Below are positions 1-9,652 of a stretch of DNA of 60,245 nt, one piece after another. This stretch comes from Rhodospirillales bacterium (GTDB taxonomy: Bacteria > Pseudomonadota > Alphaproteobacteria > TMED109). Within the stretch, counting starts at the first letter, position 1; every line of letters begins with the position of its first letter. The DNA lies in NCBI GenBank assembly GCA_028824295.1, contig JAPPED010000019.1:1-60245 (forward strand), read 5' to 3'. The position numbers and the translations under genes were made by a program. Under the pieces are notes generated by a model, which did not search any database, had not been told where the DNA came from, and was given only the letters and a program-made list of their open reading frames with translations.

Positions 1-1
1 G

Positions 2-310
2 GTCGATTTCGATGCCGACACTTTGACCGGGACGATTACCGGCTTCAGGGACGGCTCCGGTGCCGTCATTGATCCTGGCTGGTCAATCGATTTGTCTTCA
101 GATGATCTCGACTTCGACAGCGGGACCGGTTTCAGCGACGAAGACTCGATCGTCTATCAATTCCACCTGCCGCAGGTCGCGGACGGCCGCTCCTCGCATG
201 AGTTGCCGCCCGAGTACCTGTCCGGCGAGTTGCTCCACGCGTTCGACAACGGGTCCGTTCTCGGGTCCTTTGGTGCCAGGCGTCAGCACGAGAGGCACGC
301 GCCTGAGTAA
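2..310 (+). CDS. TbpB-like surface lipoprotein, C-terminal end (partial)
   Basis: The frame is open from the left edge of the window to a TAA at 308-310, so only the last ~102 residues are visible. The fragment begins VDFDADTLTGTITGF and ends near VLGSFGARRQ. A 'VDF...LTGTI' strand and a terminal 'GxFGAxR' strand are typical of the C-terminal beta-barrel of transferrin-binding-protein-B-like, Slam-exported surface proteins. The signal peptide and lipobox would lie outside the window. A perfect 8-bp hairpin follows the stop directly, supporting this as a true gene end. The family assignment rests on short motifs only and could also fit another secreted beta-barrel lipoprotein. Confidence 0.45.
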   Translation, partial: VDFDADTLTGTITGFRDGSGAVIDPGWSIDLSSDDLDFDSGTGFSDEDSIVYQFHLPQVADGRSSHELPPEYLSGELLHAFDNGSVLGSFGARRQHERHAPE

Positions 311-336
311 CCCCGAACGGAGGAGGCGGTTCGGGG
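311..336 (+). terminator. Hairpin directly after the TbpB-like gene
   Basis: CCCCGAAC (311-318) pairs perfectly with GTTCGGGG (329-336) around a 10-nt loop, starting one base after the stop codon. There is no long T-tract behind it (only a TTTG about 16 nt on), so intrinsic termination may be weak. Its position makes a transcription-end role likely. Confidence 0.5.
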
Positions 337-500
337 ACGGGTGTACTTTGTCTTGCCAGACTCAGTCCAATGGACGTAGGGGCAGAGTGCTGGAGCATGA
401 TCGCCGGCACGCTCGTGGCATCAATTTCACGGAGCGGTTGGCTGCTCTCGACTCGCACACGGATCGGGTCGTCGAGCACGAGCGTTTTCGAATTGATGCT

Positions 501-868
501 TCAATCGAGTGCGACGTGCTTCTTCAGAGTCTCAAGAAGCGCATCATGGAAATCGTCGACTGTCCCTCCCAGCGGAGGAACATTGGAAACATAGTCAGCC
601 CCAATCGATTGGTCCGGTCGCAGTGTTCGTGCTGCGCGGGTACTCAGCATGCCCCCACCTCTCGCATTGGAGTTGAACCAGACAATGGGGGTTGGTCAGT
701 CCTGCAACCGACCATCGGGCAGCCGTCGGATGATTCGGTTGCTGCAACGGCCAACTTGCGGGTCGCGACTCTTGGTATTGGCCAAATTATCGTCCCAACG
801 TCCGCCGGTAGCTAGACGATCCACGCCTCAATGTGGCCCAAACAGGGCAACGCGCGGCCACATAATGG
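501..868 (-). pseudogene. Decayed reading frame with in-frame TGA codons, unidentified
   Basis: Read on the minus strand from an ATG at 868, one frame gives protein-like sequence: MWPRVALFGPH, stop, GVDRLATGGRWDDN...RLPDGRLQD, stop, PTPIVWFNSNARGGG...LGGTVDDFHDALLETLKKHVALD, stop at 501-503. The same frame then continues SINSKTLVLDDPIRVRVESS to about position 330. All three interruptions are TGA and each could come from CGA by one C-to-T change. Other genes here use TGA as a normal stop, so recoding is unlikely. I do not recognise the family. It may be a degraded gene remnant, or a chance open frame in a gene-poor 700-bp stretch; no other gene was seen between 337 and 1015. Confidence 0.35.
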
Positions 869-1015
869 TTTTATGGGTGGTCAATAAATGGTAATACCGA
901 CAGACATGGCGCTGGCCTCGTCCCCGCAAGGCTTCGTCTCGTGTTCTCGTTCCCGATCGCTTGGCCGGTGGGTCTCGGTCTGTCGGCTTTGGCGTCTGTT
1001 CAGTAAGGTGGAAGC

Positions 1016-1690
1016 GTGTCTGGACGACCGCGTCTTGCCCCGTCGTTGCTAGCGGCAGACTTCGCCTCGCTGGGAAGCGAGACGCGGGCCATGGAAGCCG
1101 CGGGCGCGGACCTCATTCACGTCGACGTGATGGACGGGCATTTCGTCCCGGTGCTGACCTTCGGCCCCGCGATCGTCAAGGCGCTCCGCCCGCACACGAG
1201 CCTGCCGCTCGACGTCCATCTGATGGTGGAGCCGGCGGAGCCCGCCGTGGAGGCGTTCGCCGCGGCCGGCGCCGATCTCATTACCGTTCACATCGAAGCC
1301 TGCCCGCACCTCGACCGCACGTTGCGCCGGATACGGGAACTGGGGAAAAAGGCCGGCGTGGCGCTCAATCCCGGTACCTCCGAGAGCCTGCTTGAGCCGG
1401 CGCTCGGGATCTGCGACCTGGTCCTGGTGATGACCGTGAACCCCGGCTACGGCGGCCAGACGTTCCTCACCGATCAGCTCCGCAAGATCCGAACGCTTCG
1501 CGAACGCATCGATGCGCGCTCGCTCCCCGTGGATGTCAGCGTGGACGGGGGCGTCAATCCGGAGACCGCGCCGTTGGCGATCGAGGCGGGAGCCGACATC
1601 CTGGTGGCCGGGGCGGCTGCGTTTCAGGGCGGTGCTGACGAATATCGCGGGAACCTGGACAGGCTGAGATCCGGCGGACGCGCGTCGTGA
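1016..1690 (+). CDS. rpe: Ribulose-phosphate 3-epimerase
   Basis: A 224-residue cytosolic TIM-barrel enzyme that interconverts D-ribulose 5-phosphate and D-xylulose 5-phosphate in the pentose phosphate pathway. The family hallmarks are present: APSLLAADF at the N terminus, HVDVMDGHFVP (metal-binding His/Asp), DVHLMV, NPGYGGQ, and the late DVSVDGGVN phosphate-binding segment. The length is normal for the family. The start is GTG at 1016, preceded by an AAGGTGG ribosome-binding sequence. The next gene begins inside its stop (GTGA overlap), so the two are probably cotranscribed and translationally coupled. Confidence 0.95.
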   Translation: MSGRPRLAPSLLAADFASLGSETRAMEAAGADLIHVDVMDGHFVPVLTFGPAIVKALRPHTSLPLDVHLMVEPAEPAVEAFAAAGADLITVHIEACPHLDRTLRRIRELGKKAGVALNPGTSESLLEPALGICDLVLVMTVNPGYGGQTFLTDQLRKIRTLRERIDARSLPVDVSVDGGVNPETAPLAIEAGADILVAGAAAFQGGADEYRGNLDRLRSGGRAS

Positions 1691-3294
1691 TCGGAAGCGG
1701 AGCCGCCCGCGACCCGTATGGCTCCGAACCTCCGTGGCGCGGTGCACTGTACGGGTCGGCGCTTTGGAGACTGTGGCTGCGCCGGGGCGGCGCCGAGACG
1801 GTCGTCCGTCACGTGGCGGATGCGGTACCCGGGGACGCCAAGCTGGGCGACGCTTTGTTCACCGGAAGCTACTCGTTCCAGGGTGAAACGCTCATCTCCC
1901 GGAGCCAGCCCGTCTGGGAACCGGAAGGGCACAGTGCCGCTTGGCTGGAAGACCTGCACGGCTTCCTCTGGATTCGCGAATTGCGCGCCGCCGGGGACGA
2001 GCTCGCGGCCCTGCACGCGCGAAAGCTGATCGAGTCGTGGCTCGAGGCCTACGCGGAATGGCATCCAAGCTTCTGGCGCATCGACATCCTGAGCAACCGC
2101 GTGTCGGCCTGGACGCTGCATGCGGATTTCTTGCTGCGGCGGGCGGACGATGACTTTCGCCGACGCTTCGAAGCGGCTCTGACGGCGCAGGTTCGCCACC
2201 TGGTGCATGGTGCCCGCCCCTCGCGTCTCCCGTTCCGACCCATAGCCGCCGCGCGCGGGCTCCTGCTGTCGGCCCGGCTGCTGAGTGGCGGCGCCAAGCG
2301 CCTGCGGCAGGCGCAATCCCTCTTGCAGCAGGCGCTCAAGACGGCGCCGGGCCACGATCCATCGGTCTCTCCCGTACCGTCCGAGTGCGTGGGATTGCTC
2401 GAGCAGCTGATCACGCTACGCGGGGTCCTGATCAAATGCGGCGACGAGCCTACGGCGGCGACTCTCGCTCCGGCGCTCCGCGAAACGACGGCCTGTCTCA
2501 GCACCTGCCTGTTGGGAGACCACCAGCTTGGGCGGTTCCATGGCGGCGTGGTCGGCGAAGCCGGGCAGATTCGCCGCCTGGTGAACGTCGGTAGGGATGC
2601 CGGACCTGGTTCGGCCGACGCGACCGGTTACCGGCGGATGTCCGTCGGCAGCACCACGGTCCTCGCAGACTTCGGGCTTCCCCCGACGGGCGGGAGTAGC
2701 GCGCCGCTCGCCTTCGAAATGAGCGACGCCGACCTGCGCATGATCGTCAATTGCGGTCCGGTCCGGATGCTTGCCGCCGTGACGGGCACCAAGCTGGCGG
2801 ACAATGCCGCGCATTCCACGCTGTCGGTCAACGGCAGCGATGCGCGACTGCGGTCCGACCGGCGCAACCCGATGGTGACGGCGGAACGGCGCCCGCGGGA
2901 CGACGGCGAAGAGGTGACCGGCATGCACCGGGGGTACGAAGCGCGCTACGGGATCGTTCACGTGCGAAGGCTGGTACTCACCCGCGACGGCCGGACGTTG
3001 ACCGGCACGGATACGTTGACGGGGCGCCGCGAGCATCCGTTCGCGATCCGGTTTCACTTGCATCCGAAGGTGCACCCGATCGGCGGCGGGGATTCACATT
3101 CGATTCTGCTCAGCCGGAGCGGGCGCGAGTGGGAGTTCCGGTTCGAGGGTGAAGCCGCGTTGTCGATCGAGCCGTCGGTCTACGTGGACAACGGCGGGGA
3201 GGTCGCGGACACCTGGCAGGTGGTGCTCTCCGGTCGCTACTGCAGCCCAGTCACCGCGGTCACGTGGCAGTTGCTCCGCTCGGACAGCAAGTGA
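1687..3294 (+). CDS. Heparinase II/III family protein
   Basis: A 535-residue protein with a helical N-terminal half (the toroid-like alpha region, about residues 20-280, with YAEWHPSFWRIDILSNR) and a beta-rich C-terminal heparinase II/III-like half (about 290-520, with FHGGVVGE and the H-R-G-Y type strand MHRGYEARYGIVHVRR). Such proteins usually cleave or modify uronic-acid polysaccharides, but the members encoded beside rpe/purH in alphaproteobacteria have no assigned substrate. No clear signal peptide is seen. It starts at a GTG overlapping the rpe stop by 4 bp and ends 18 bp before the convergent ketosynthase gene. Confidence 0.8.
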   Translation: MIGSGAARDPYGSEPPWRGALYGSALWRLWLRRGGAETVVRHVADAVPGDAKLGDALFTGSYSFQGETLISRSQPVWEPEGHSAAWLEDLHGFLWIRELRAAGDELAALHARKLIESWLEAYAEWHPSFWRIDILSNRVSAWTLHADFLLRRADDDFRRRFEAALTAQVRHLVHGARPSRLPFRPIAAARGLLLSARLLSGGAKRLRQAQSLLQQALKTAPGHDPSVSPVPSECVGLLEQLITLRGVLIKCGDEPTAATLAPALRETTACLSTCLLGDHQLGRFHGGVVGEAGQIRRLVNVGRDAGPGSADATGYRRMSVGSTTVLADFGLPPTGGSSAPLAFEMSDADLRMIVNCGPVRMLAAVTGTKLADNAAHSTLSVNGSDARLRSDRRNPMVTAERRPRDDGEEVTGMHRGYEARYGIVHVRRLVLTRDGRTLTGTDTLTGRREHPFAIRFHLHPKVHPIGGGDSHSILLSRSGREWEFRFEGEAALSIEPSVYVDNGGEVADTWQVVLSGRYCSPVTAVTWQLLRSDSK

Positions 3295-3312
3295 GCTGGT
3301 GGCGTGAACGTG

Positions 3313-4260
3313 TCAGGTACGGATGACGCAGCCGGCGAGCGACAGGCCGACGCCGAACCCCATGACCAGCACCGTCATGCCGGCCTGCAGGCGACCCTGC
3401 TCCTGCGCCTGCCGCAGCGCGATGGGGATCGTCGCGGAGACGGTGTTACCGACGCCGTCGAGGTTCTGGAACCATTTCTCCGGGACCACGCCCAGCTGTT
3501 CACGGAGGCGATCGAGAACCACGGCGCTCGCCTGATGAAAGACGAACAGGTCGATATCGTCCTGGATCAGATCCGCGCGCTCGAGCAGCTCCCGAACGGC
3601 ATCGGGCACCACGCGGAGGGTGAAGGCGAGCACCTTCGGACCATCCATGAACAGGACTGGCCCATCGACGTCGGCTACCCCGTTGTTCGGGGTGAGCGTG
3701 AGGTAGGGGGCGCCGGATCCCTCGGTGGTGAACACGAAAGGCCCGATCGTGCCGGGTCCGTCTCGTTCCACGACGCAGGCCGCTGCCCCGTCGCCGAAGA
3801 TCGGCCGCGACGTACGGTCGTAGCGCGAGATGTAGCGGCTGTAGTGGTCCGTACAGATCAGCAGGATGCGGGCAGGGTGAGCATTGGCGATCAGCGACGC
3901 CGCGACCGACAGTCCGTACACGAAGCCGGAACATCCCTGAATGAGATCGAAGGCGAGGAGCGTGCTGGGCAGTCCGAGCCGTTCCTGCAGGAGGCAGGCC
4001 GTGGTCGGCAGGGTCGACTCCGGAGACTGTGTAACATGGATCAGGCCGTCCAGAGACGCGGGATCAACCCGCTCGAGGAGCTGGCGCGCAGCGTCCTCGG
4101 CGAGCACGGTCGCGGTTTCCTCCGGCGACGCCACGCGCCGGGTGCTGACGCCAGTCTTGGCGTGCAAGCGCTCGATTCGCCAGTGAGGGTTCAGCGCGCC
4201 GAGGTCTTCGAGGGTCTCGGTCCGGGAACCCAGCCGGTACTCAATATCTGCGATCTGCAA
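3313..4260 (-). CDS. 3-oxoacyl-ACP synthase III-like ketosynthase
   Basis: A 315-residue thiolase-fold enzyme related to FabH, which condenses an acyl-CoA starter with malonyl-ACP. The catalytic triad is intact: Cys110 in IQGCSGF, His242 in FHQAS and Asn272 in GVGNTVS. The C-terminal glycine-rich GFGVGLS is also present. The only near in-frame start is a TTG at 4260, so the N terminus is uncertain. It is isolated on the minus strand between plus-strand genes, with no acyl carrier protein or other fatty-acid genes nearby. A specialised starter-unit or secondary-lipid role is therefore as plausible as housekeeping FabH (the housekeeping gene normally sits with plsX). Confidence 0.85.
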   Translation of the reverse strand: MQIADIEYRLGSRTETLEDLGALNPHWRIERLHAKTGVSTRRVASPEETATVLAEDAARQLLERVDPASLDGLIHVTQSPESTLPTTACLLQERLGLPSTLLAFDLIQGCSGFVYGLSVAASLIANAHPARILLICTDHYSRYISRYDRTSRPIFGDGAAACVVERDGPGTIGPFVFTTEGSGAPYLTLTPNNGVADVDGPVLFMDGPKVLAFTLRVVPDAVRELLERADLIQDDIDLFVFHQASAVVLDRLREQLGVVPEKWFQNLDGVGNTVSATIPIALRQAQEQGRLQAGMTVLVMGFGVGLSLAGCVIRT

Positions 4261-4352
4261 GTTCGCGTCCGGGGGCAGTCCTGTCGCCGACCAACCTATC
4301 GGGGGCTCGCGATTCCGTCAAAATCTACTCCGCGTTCGCGAAGCCCGGAGCC

Positions 4353-5171
4353 ATGGCGTTGACCCTGCCGGACGACAGAGGCATCGGCGAGATCGAGCGG
4401 GCGATGCGCGCCGCCGGCCAGGCGATCGTGGCGGTCCGTGCAGCCGGCGCGGCCGACCCCGAGTTCAAGTCCGACGGATCGCCTGTGACCGAGGCGGATC
4501 GCAGGGCCGACGCCATCCTGGTGCATGCGCTGCAGGCTCTCGACCCGGACACCCCGGTGGTGAGCGAGGAGCGCCAGCGCCCGGCGGGCCTCGACGCCGC
4601 TGCCCGTCACTGGCTGATCGACCCGCTCGATGGAACCCGAAGCTTCCTCGCGGGAGGAAACGATTTCACGATCAATGTCGGGCTGGTGATCGGCGGCGAA
4701 CCGGTGTTCGGCAGCATGCTGGACCCTGTCGGCGGCCGGTTCTACTGGGGCGGCGTCAACGTGGCGGCGCGCGCCGCCGACGCGGACGGAAACCACACCA
4801 TGCTGCGGGTGCGCCCGTGCCCGGCCGACGGGCCCACGGTTCTGACGAGTCGCTGGCACGAGGCCGCGTTCGAGCGCAGCATGGGGCGAATCGAGGGGGG
4901 ACGGCGTGAATCCATGAGCAGTGCGTTGAAATTCTGCCGCGTGGCCGAGGGGACCGCCGACCTGTATCCCCGGCCCGGTCGCACCATGGAGTGGGACACG
5001 GCGGCCGGCCACGCCATCGTGGTGGCCGCCGGCGGGGCCGTCTCGCAGCTGGCCGGCGGCCAGCTCCGCTATGGCAAGCCATCGCGGGAGAATCCTGCGT
5101 TCCTGGTCGAGGGCTCTCCGGACTGGCGCCGGTTTCTCCGTCCCCGCGACCGCTCGGCGGGTGCTTCGTGA
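4353..5171 (+). CDS. cysQ: CysQ-type 3'(2'),5'-bisphosphate nucleotidase / inositol-phosphatase family
   Basis: A 272-residue Mg-dependent phosphatase of the inositol monophosphatase fold. Metal-binding motifs appear in order: [12 protein letters not shown], the VSEE glutamates, [10 protein letters not shown], and EWDTAAGHA near residue 215. The WDTAAG variant with a late metal ligand is typical of CysQ, which removes 3'-phosphoadenosine 5'-phosphate left over from sulfate assimilation. An inositol or histidinol phosphatase specificity cannot be excluded. The ATG at 4353 is the first good start. Its TGA overlaps the GTG of purH, so they are coupled. Confidence 0.75.
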   Translation: MALTLPDDRGIGEIERAMRAAGQAIVAVRAAGAADPEFKSDGSPVTEADRRADAILVHALQALDPDTPVVSEERQRPAGLDAAARHWLIDPLDGTRSFLAGGNDFTINVGLVIGGEPVFGSMLDPVGGRFYWGGVNVAARAADADGNHTMLRVRPCPADGPTVLTSRWHEAAFERSMGRIEGGRRESMSSALKFCRVAEGTADLYPRPGRTMEWDTAAGHAIVVAAGGAVSQLAGGQLRYGKPSRENPAFLVEGSPDWRRFLRPRDRSAGAS

Positions 5172-6769
5172 GCGTCGTGGACCCCGGCACCGTGCCGGTG
5201 CGGCGCGCGCTGCTGTCGGTATCTGACAAGACCGGCCTGGTTGAATTCGGCGAAGCGCTGGTGGCGGCCGGTGCCGAGATCCTGTCGACCGGCGGGACGG
5301 CGGCGGCGCTCCGTGACGCCGGGGTTCGGGTTACCGAGGTTGCCGACCACACGGGATTCCCGGAGATCCTGGACGGCCGGGTCAAGACGCTGCACCCGGT
5401 CATCCACGGCGGCCTGCTGGGACGCCGCGATTCGAGGGACCACCTGGATGCGATGGCCGCGTGTCGGATCAGTCCGATCGACCTGCTGGTTGTCAGCCTG
5501 TATCCGTTTGAAGCCAAGGTGCGCGAGGGTGCCGCGCCGGCGGAATGCGTCGAGAACATCGATATCGGCGGGCCGGCGATGATTCGATCGGCCGCCAAGA
5601 ACCACGATTCCGTCGCGGTCCTGGTGGATCCCGCGGACTATCGCGGGGTGGCGGCGCAGATCGCCGCGACCGGGGGCATCGGCGCCGACGCGCGCCGATG
5701 GCTGGCCGCCAAGGCGTTCGCCCGTACGGCCGCGTACGATTCGATGGTGGCGGAGTGGCTGGCCCGGCACGCGGGCGCCGATGTCGGCACCTTTCCCTGG
5801 TACAGCGTCGGCGGGCCTCGCCGGAGCACGCTCCGGTACGGCGAGAACCCGCACCAGCACGGCGCCTTGTTCACGACGGGAGCGGCGGAGCCCGGCGTGG
5901 CACAGGCGCGCCAGTTGCAGGGGAAGGAGTTGTCCTTCAACAACCTGAACGACGCCGACGCGGCCTTTCGGCTGGTCGCCGAGTTCGCCGATCCGGCGGT
6001 CGCGATCATCAAGCACGCCAACCCGTCGGGGGTGGCCGCGGCGGCTGTGACGGCCGACGCCTTCCGGTTGGCGCTGCGTTGTGATCCGGTGTCCGCATTC
6101 GGCGGCATTGTCGCACTCAATCGGCGGCTGGACACTGAGACGGCGCGCGCCATTGCGACGCTGTTTGTCGAAGTGGTGGTGGCGCCCGAGGTTCCGGCCT
6201 CGGCCCGCGCCGTGTTCGAGGAGGCCGGAAGGACCAGCCTTCGTCTGCTCGAGACCGGCGGGATGCCGGATCCTGCCGGCCCGGCGCCGGACGTGCGCAC
6301 GATCGCCGGCGGTCTGCTGGTGCAGGATCGTGACAGCGGACAGGTCGGTGAAGCCGACCTGGAGGTGGTGACGGAGCGGGCACCGACGGCAACGGAGATG
6401 CGTGACCTGCTGTTTGCCTTCAAGGTCTGCAAGCATGTGAAGTCGAACGCGATCGTCTATGCCAAACACGGTGCGACGGTCGGTGTTGGGGCTGGCCAGA
6501 TGAGCCGTGTGGACTCCGCGCGGGTAGCAGCCGGCAAGGCGGCAGAGGCGGCTCAGGCGGCGGGTCTTGGCGCGTCCCTGGCGGCCGGGTCAGTCGTCGC
6601 GTCGGACGCGTTCTTTCCGTTTCCGGACGGACTGCTGGCCGCCGTCGAGGCGGGTGCCACCGCGGTCATCCAGCCCGGCGGATCGGTTCGCGACAAGGAA
6701 GTGATCCGGGCCGCCAACGAACGCGGCGTTGCCATGGTGTTTACAGGGATGCGGCACTTCCGGCACTGA
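5168..6769 (+). CDS. purH: Bifunctional AICAR formyltransferase / IMP cyclohydrolase
   Basis: A 533-residue enzyme for the last two steps of de novo IMP synthesis. The N-terminal MGS-like cyclohydrolase domain covers about residues 12-150 ([45 protein letters not shown]). The C-terminal transformylase domain contains RYGENPHQ, the catalytic [10 protein letters not shown] lysine-histidine pair, and [10 protein letters not shown]. The open frame extends upstream, but homology begins at the GTG at 5168, which overlaps the cysQ stop. It ends only 9 bp before the convergent amidase stop. Confidence 0.97.
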   Translation: MSVVDPGTVPVRRALLSVSDKTGLVEFGEALVAAGAEILSTGGTAAALRDAGVRVTEVADHTGFPEILDGRVKTLHPVIHGGLLGRRDSRDHLDAMAACRISPIDLLVVSLYPFEAKVREGAAPAECVENIDIGGPAMIRSAAKNHDSVAVLVDPADYRGVAAQIAATGGIGADARRWLAAKAFARTAAYDSMVAEWLARHAGADVGTFPWYSVGGPRRSTLRYGENPHQHGALFTTGAAEPGVAQARQLQGKELSFNNLNDADAAFRLVAEFADPAVAIIKHANPSGVAAAAVTADAFRLALRCDPVSAFGGIVALNRRLDTETARAIATLFVEVVVAPEVPASARAVFEEAGRTSLRLLETGGMPDPAGPAPDVRTIAGGLLVQDRDSGQVGEADLEVVTERAPTATEMRDLLFAFKVCKHVKSNAIVYAKHGATVGVGAGQMSRVDSARVAAGKAAEAAQAAGLGASLAAGSVVASDAFFPFPDGLLAAVEAGATAVIQPGGSVRDKEVIRAANERGVAMVFTGMRHFRH

Positions 6770-6778
6770 GGCGCGGCG

Positions 6779-8131
6779 TCAGGCGGCAAGCGCCTCCTCG
6801 ATGGCCGCCGCGACGTGCAGCAGGGCGCGGTTCTGATCGGCCGGCCGGGCCACCATGAAGCCAACCGGCAGCGAGTCGGTCACGGGTAGCGTCACGGCGG
6901 CGAGGTTGAGCACGTTGCCCAGTCGAGTGTTCCGCAGGGCGAGGGCGTTCGCGCGGGCGTAGGCGTCGCGATCGGCGGTGACCTGGGCGATCGGCGGCGG
7001 CAGGATCGGCAGCGTTGGATGGACCAGCGCGTCCCAGCCGGCAAGGCGTCCCGCCAGCTTCCCGGTCAACCTCGCCGAGGCATCGCGCACGGTGAGAAAA
7101 TCCACCGCGGACATGGCCCGGCCTTCGGCCATGCGCGCGAGCACGTCCGGATCGATTTGCGCTTCGCGCCCGTCGATCAGATGTCGGCAGGTCACGTAGC
7201 CTTCGGCCGTCACGATGCCGCCGTGACGCTGCAGCAGGTCGTGAATCTCGGTGAATTCCGGAATCTCCGCCTCGACGACGGTCGCTCCGGATCGCCGCAA
7301 GGCCTCGAGTACCGCCGGCATCGCTTCGGCCACCTCGGCGTCCGCCTCGTCATGCACAAGGTTGCTGGCTGCCAGCAGGCGCAGGCCGTCGGCGCGGGCA
7401 CCCGCCAGATCGACCGGGCTGTCGTTGGCGAGAATCGCGAACATCTGCGCGGCGTCGGCGACCGAACGGCACAGCGGCCCGACCGTGTCGAGTGTGGAGG
7501 ACAGCGGCAGGACACCGTCCCGCGGCACGGCGCCGATCCCGGTCTTGAAGCCGACCAGGCGGTTCCAGGTGGCGGGGATCCTGACCGACCCTCCCGTGTC
7601 GCTGCCGATGCCGATGGGTACGTGGCCGCCGGCCACCGAGACGGCGGCGCCGGCCGAGGAGCCACCGGGAACCCGCGGGACGTCGGTCATCGCGGCGTTG
7701 GCCGGCGTGCCGAAGTGCGGATTCGTGCCGATGCCGCCGAGCGCGAACTCGACGGTCAGCGTCTTGCCGATGCAGACGAGCCCCGCCTCGCGGCCGCGGC
7801 GGACAACTTCCGCGTCCAGTGCCGGCGTCCGGCCCGCCAGCTGCGGCGAACCGCCCTCCGTGAGCACGCCGGCGGTGTCGAAGAGGTCCTTCCACGAGAT
7901 CGGCACACCGTCAAGCGGACTCCGCCGCAGGCCGGCGGCGGCGCGGTCCGCGGCGGCGGCCGCCTCGGCGCGCGCACGCTCCGGCGTGAGCCGGACGAAG
8001 CCGGCGGATTCGAGACCGGCTTCTTCAATCCCGGAAAGGCACAATTCCGCCAGATCGACCGGGCTGAGTTCTCCCGTCTCGATTGCGCGCCCCAGGGCAA
8101 GCGCGGTCGGCTGGCGTGCGTCGTCGGTCAT
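6779..8131 (-). CDS. Amidase (amidase-signature family)
   Basis: A 450-residue amidase-signature hydrolase with an intact Ser-cisSer-Lys triad: Lys81 in ISWKDLF, Ser158 in PGGSSAG and Ser182 in [10 protein letters not shown]. The fold is shared with GatA, but there are no gatB or gatC neighbours and the length is short for GatA. It is more likely a stand-alone amidase acting on a small amide or carbamate; the substrate is unknown. It is convergent with purH (9-bp gap) and divergent from the UbiH-type gene. No signal peptide is seen, so it should be cytosolic. Confidence 0.85.
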   Translation of the reverse strand: MTDDARQPTALALGRAIETGELSPVDLAELCLSGIEEAGLESAGFVRLTPERARAEAAAAADRAAAGLRRSPLDGVPISWKDLFDTAGVLTEGGSPQLAGRTPALDAEVVRRGREAGLVCIGKTLTVEFALGGIGTNPHFGTPANAAMTDVPRVPGGSSAGAAVSVAGGHVPIGIGSDTGGSVRIPATWNRLVGFKTGIGAVPRDGVLPLSSTLDTVGPLCRSVADAAQMFAILANDSPVDLAGARADGLRLLAASNLVHDEADAEVAEAMPAVLEALRRSGATVVEAEIPEFTEIHDLLQRHGGIVTAEGYVTCRHLIDGREAQIDPDVLARMAEGRAMSAVDFLTVRDASARLTGKLAGRLAGWDALVHPTLPILPPPIAQVTADRDAYARANALALRNTRLGNVLNLAAVTLPVTDSLPVGFMVARPADQNRALLHVAAAIEEALAA

Positions 8132-8245
8132 GGCTGGAACGAGGATAGTGATTGGCGAGGCGGGCGGCAGCCCGCTTGGTCTTCGGTTCCTCGCCGGCTG
8201 CCGTATGCTCTCCGAGACGTGGCGGCCGAGGAGTCATCAGAGCAG

Positions 8246-9460
8246 ATGTCGGAGGCACCGCTCCGGACGGAAGTGTTGATCGCGGGCGCCGGTCTTACCG
8301 GAATGACGCTGGCGGCGACGCTCGCCTCCGCGGGCATCGACTGCAGGATCGCCGATCCCGCGGCGCGCAGTTCGCGGCGCGATGTGCGGACGACGGCCAT
8401 CACCTGCGGGTCCCGGCGACTCTACGAGGCGATCGGGGTTTGGGGGGCGGTGCGCGCGCGGGCACAGCCGATTCGCCGGATTCGTGTCGCGGAGAGCGAT
8501 GTACCTTTGTACCTGCATTTCGAAAGCGATGACCTCGGCGAGGGCCCGGTCGGGCACATCGTTTCGAACGACGATCTCTCGGGCGCCCTGGGATCCAGGC
8601 TCGGGCGTTTGGGCGTGGCCACGGACGCGTATGCCGTCGAGTCGTTCGAGGAGTTGCCGGGCTGGGTGCGCACCCGACTTTCCGACGGCTCGGTGATCGA
8701 CAGCCGGATCCTGGTCGGCGCCGACGGACGGGCCTCGCCCGTCCGGGAACTGGCCGGGATCGGCAAGCGCACCCGTGCCTACGGGCAGACGGCGATGGTG
8801 TGCACGATCCGGCACACGGAACCGCACCAGGACACGGCCGTGGAGCGATTTTTCCCCTCCGGGCCGTTCGCTGTGCTCCCCCTGCGTGGCCGCCGGAGTG
8901 CCGTCGTCTGGACCGAGCCCCGCGGCGCGGCGCGGCAGCTGATGCGGCTGCCGTCCGCGGACTTCCAGGCGGAACTTGAGGCGCGGTTAGATGGGATGTT
9001 CGGGACTCCCACCGTGGAGGGCGCACCGACGGCATTCCCGTTGTCGCTGGTGCTCGCCAGGCGGCACACGCGCGGGCGCGTGGTCCTGGTTGGAGATGCG
9101 GCCCATGCGCTGCACCCCATCGCTGGCCAGGGCTTCAACCTCGGCCTGCGCGGGGTTGCGCTCTTGGCAGAACTGGCCGCCGATCACATGCGGCTGGGAC
9201 TCGAACCCGGTGACCCGAACGTGCTCGCCGAATTTGCCGACCGACGGCGCATCGATACCGCGAGCCTCGTTGCGGTCACGGACGGCGTCAACCGCGTGTT
9301 CTCGAACGGACTGCCCGGCCTAGGCTTGGTCCGTGCCCTCGGCCTCGGGATGGTCAACGCGATTCCCCCGGTGAAGCAGGCGCTCATGCGCCAGGCGATG
9401 GGCATCGCCTCCGGCATCGGCGCGCCGCTGCCGCGGCTGATTCGGGGCGAACCGCTTTGA
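8246..9460 (+). CDS. UbiH/COQ6-family FAD-dependent monooxygenase
   Basis: A 404-residue flavoprotein hydroxylase of the UbiH/UbiF/VisC/COQ6 family, probably acting on the ubiquinone ring at the inner membrane. Motifs: the dinucleotide-binding GAGLTGM (residues 14-20), the DGRASPVR segment and the second FAD motif GDAAHALHPIAGQGFNLGL. The same frame is open far upstream across the antisense of the amidase, but homology starts at the ATG at 8246 after a GAGGAG-containing leader. Which ring position it hydroxylates cannot be told from the sequence. Confidence 0.88.
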   Translation: MSEAPLRTEVLIAGAGLTGMTLAATLASAGIDCRIADPAARSSRRDVRTTAITCGSRRLYEAIGVWGAVRARAQPIRRIRVAESDVPLYLHFESDDLGEGPVGHIVSNDDLSGALGSRLGRLGVATDAYAVESFEELPGWVRTRLSDGSVIDSRILVGADGRASPVRELAGIGKRTRAYGQTAMVCTIRHTEPHQDTAVERFFPSGPFAVLPLRGRRSAVVWTEPRGAARQLMRLPSADFQAELEARLDGMFGTPTVEGAPTAFPLSLVLARRHTRGRVVLVGDAAHALHPIAGQGFNLGLRGVALLAELAADHMRLGLEPGDPNVLAEFADRRRIDTASLVAVTDGVNRVFSNGLPGLGLVRALGLGMVNAIPPVKQALMRQAMGIASGIGAPLPRLIRGEPL

Positions 9461-9652
9461 CGGAAAGCCGGTTCGGCTGAACTTGCCCGCGAGGGGAACC
9501 ACCGGTCGCGCCGGGTTCCAACCGGACTGTGCCGAAAGGGCCAGAGGCTAGCCCCCAAAAGGGGGACGCAGGGAGCCGCGGGAGCGGTCCAGATGCTGCA
9601 TCGTGGCGAGCCGTTCCCGCTGCCCGGAGGCGACCGTGGCGCCGGCAAGTGT
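9461..9652. other. Gap with a small hairpin, no gene seen
   Basis: This stretch lies between the convergent UbiH-type gene and the end of the interrupted methyltransferase. It holds a perfect CCCCC-AAAA-GGGGG hairpin (9552-9565) without a T-tract. It could be a weak bidirectional transcription end; no coding signal was found. Confidence 0.3.

Noticed and set aside
501-868. UGA recoding (Trp or selenocysteine) as the reason for in-frame TGAs
   Set aside because: TGA is the regular stop for most genes in the window, no SECIS-like hairpin was recognised, and Arg (CGA) fits the contexts as well as Trp.
5069-6469. A 466-codon minus-strand frame across purH
   Set aside because: It is Arg/His-rich shadow sequence antisense to a clear purH and shows no family motif.
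7019-8245. A long plus-strand open frame running from 7019 into the UbiH-type gene
   Set aside because: It is antisense to the amidase with its full catalytic triad; homology to the monooxygenase begins only at the ATG at 8246.
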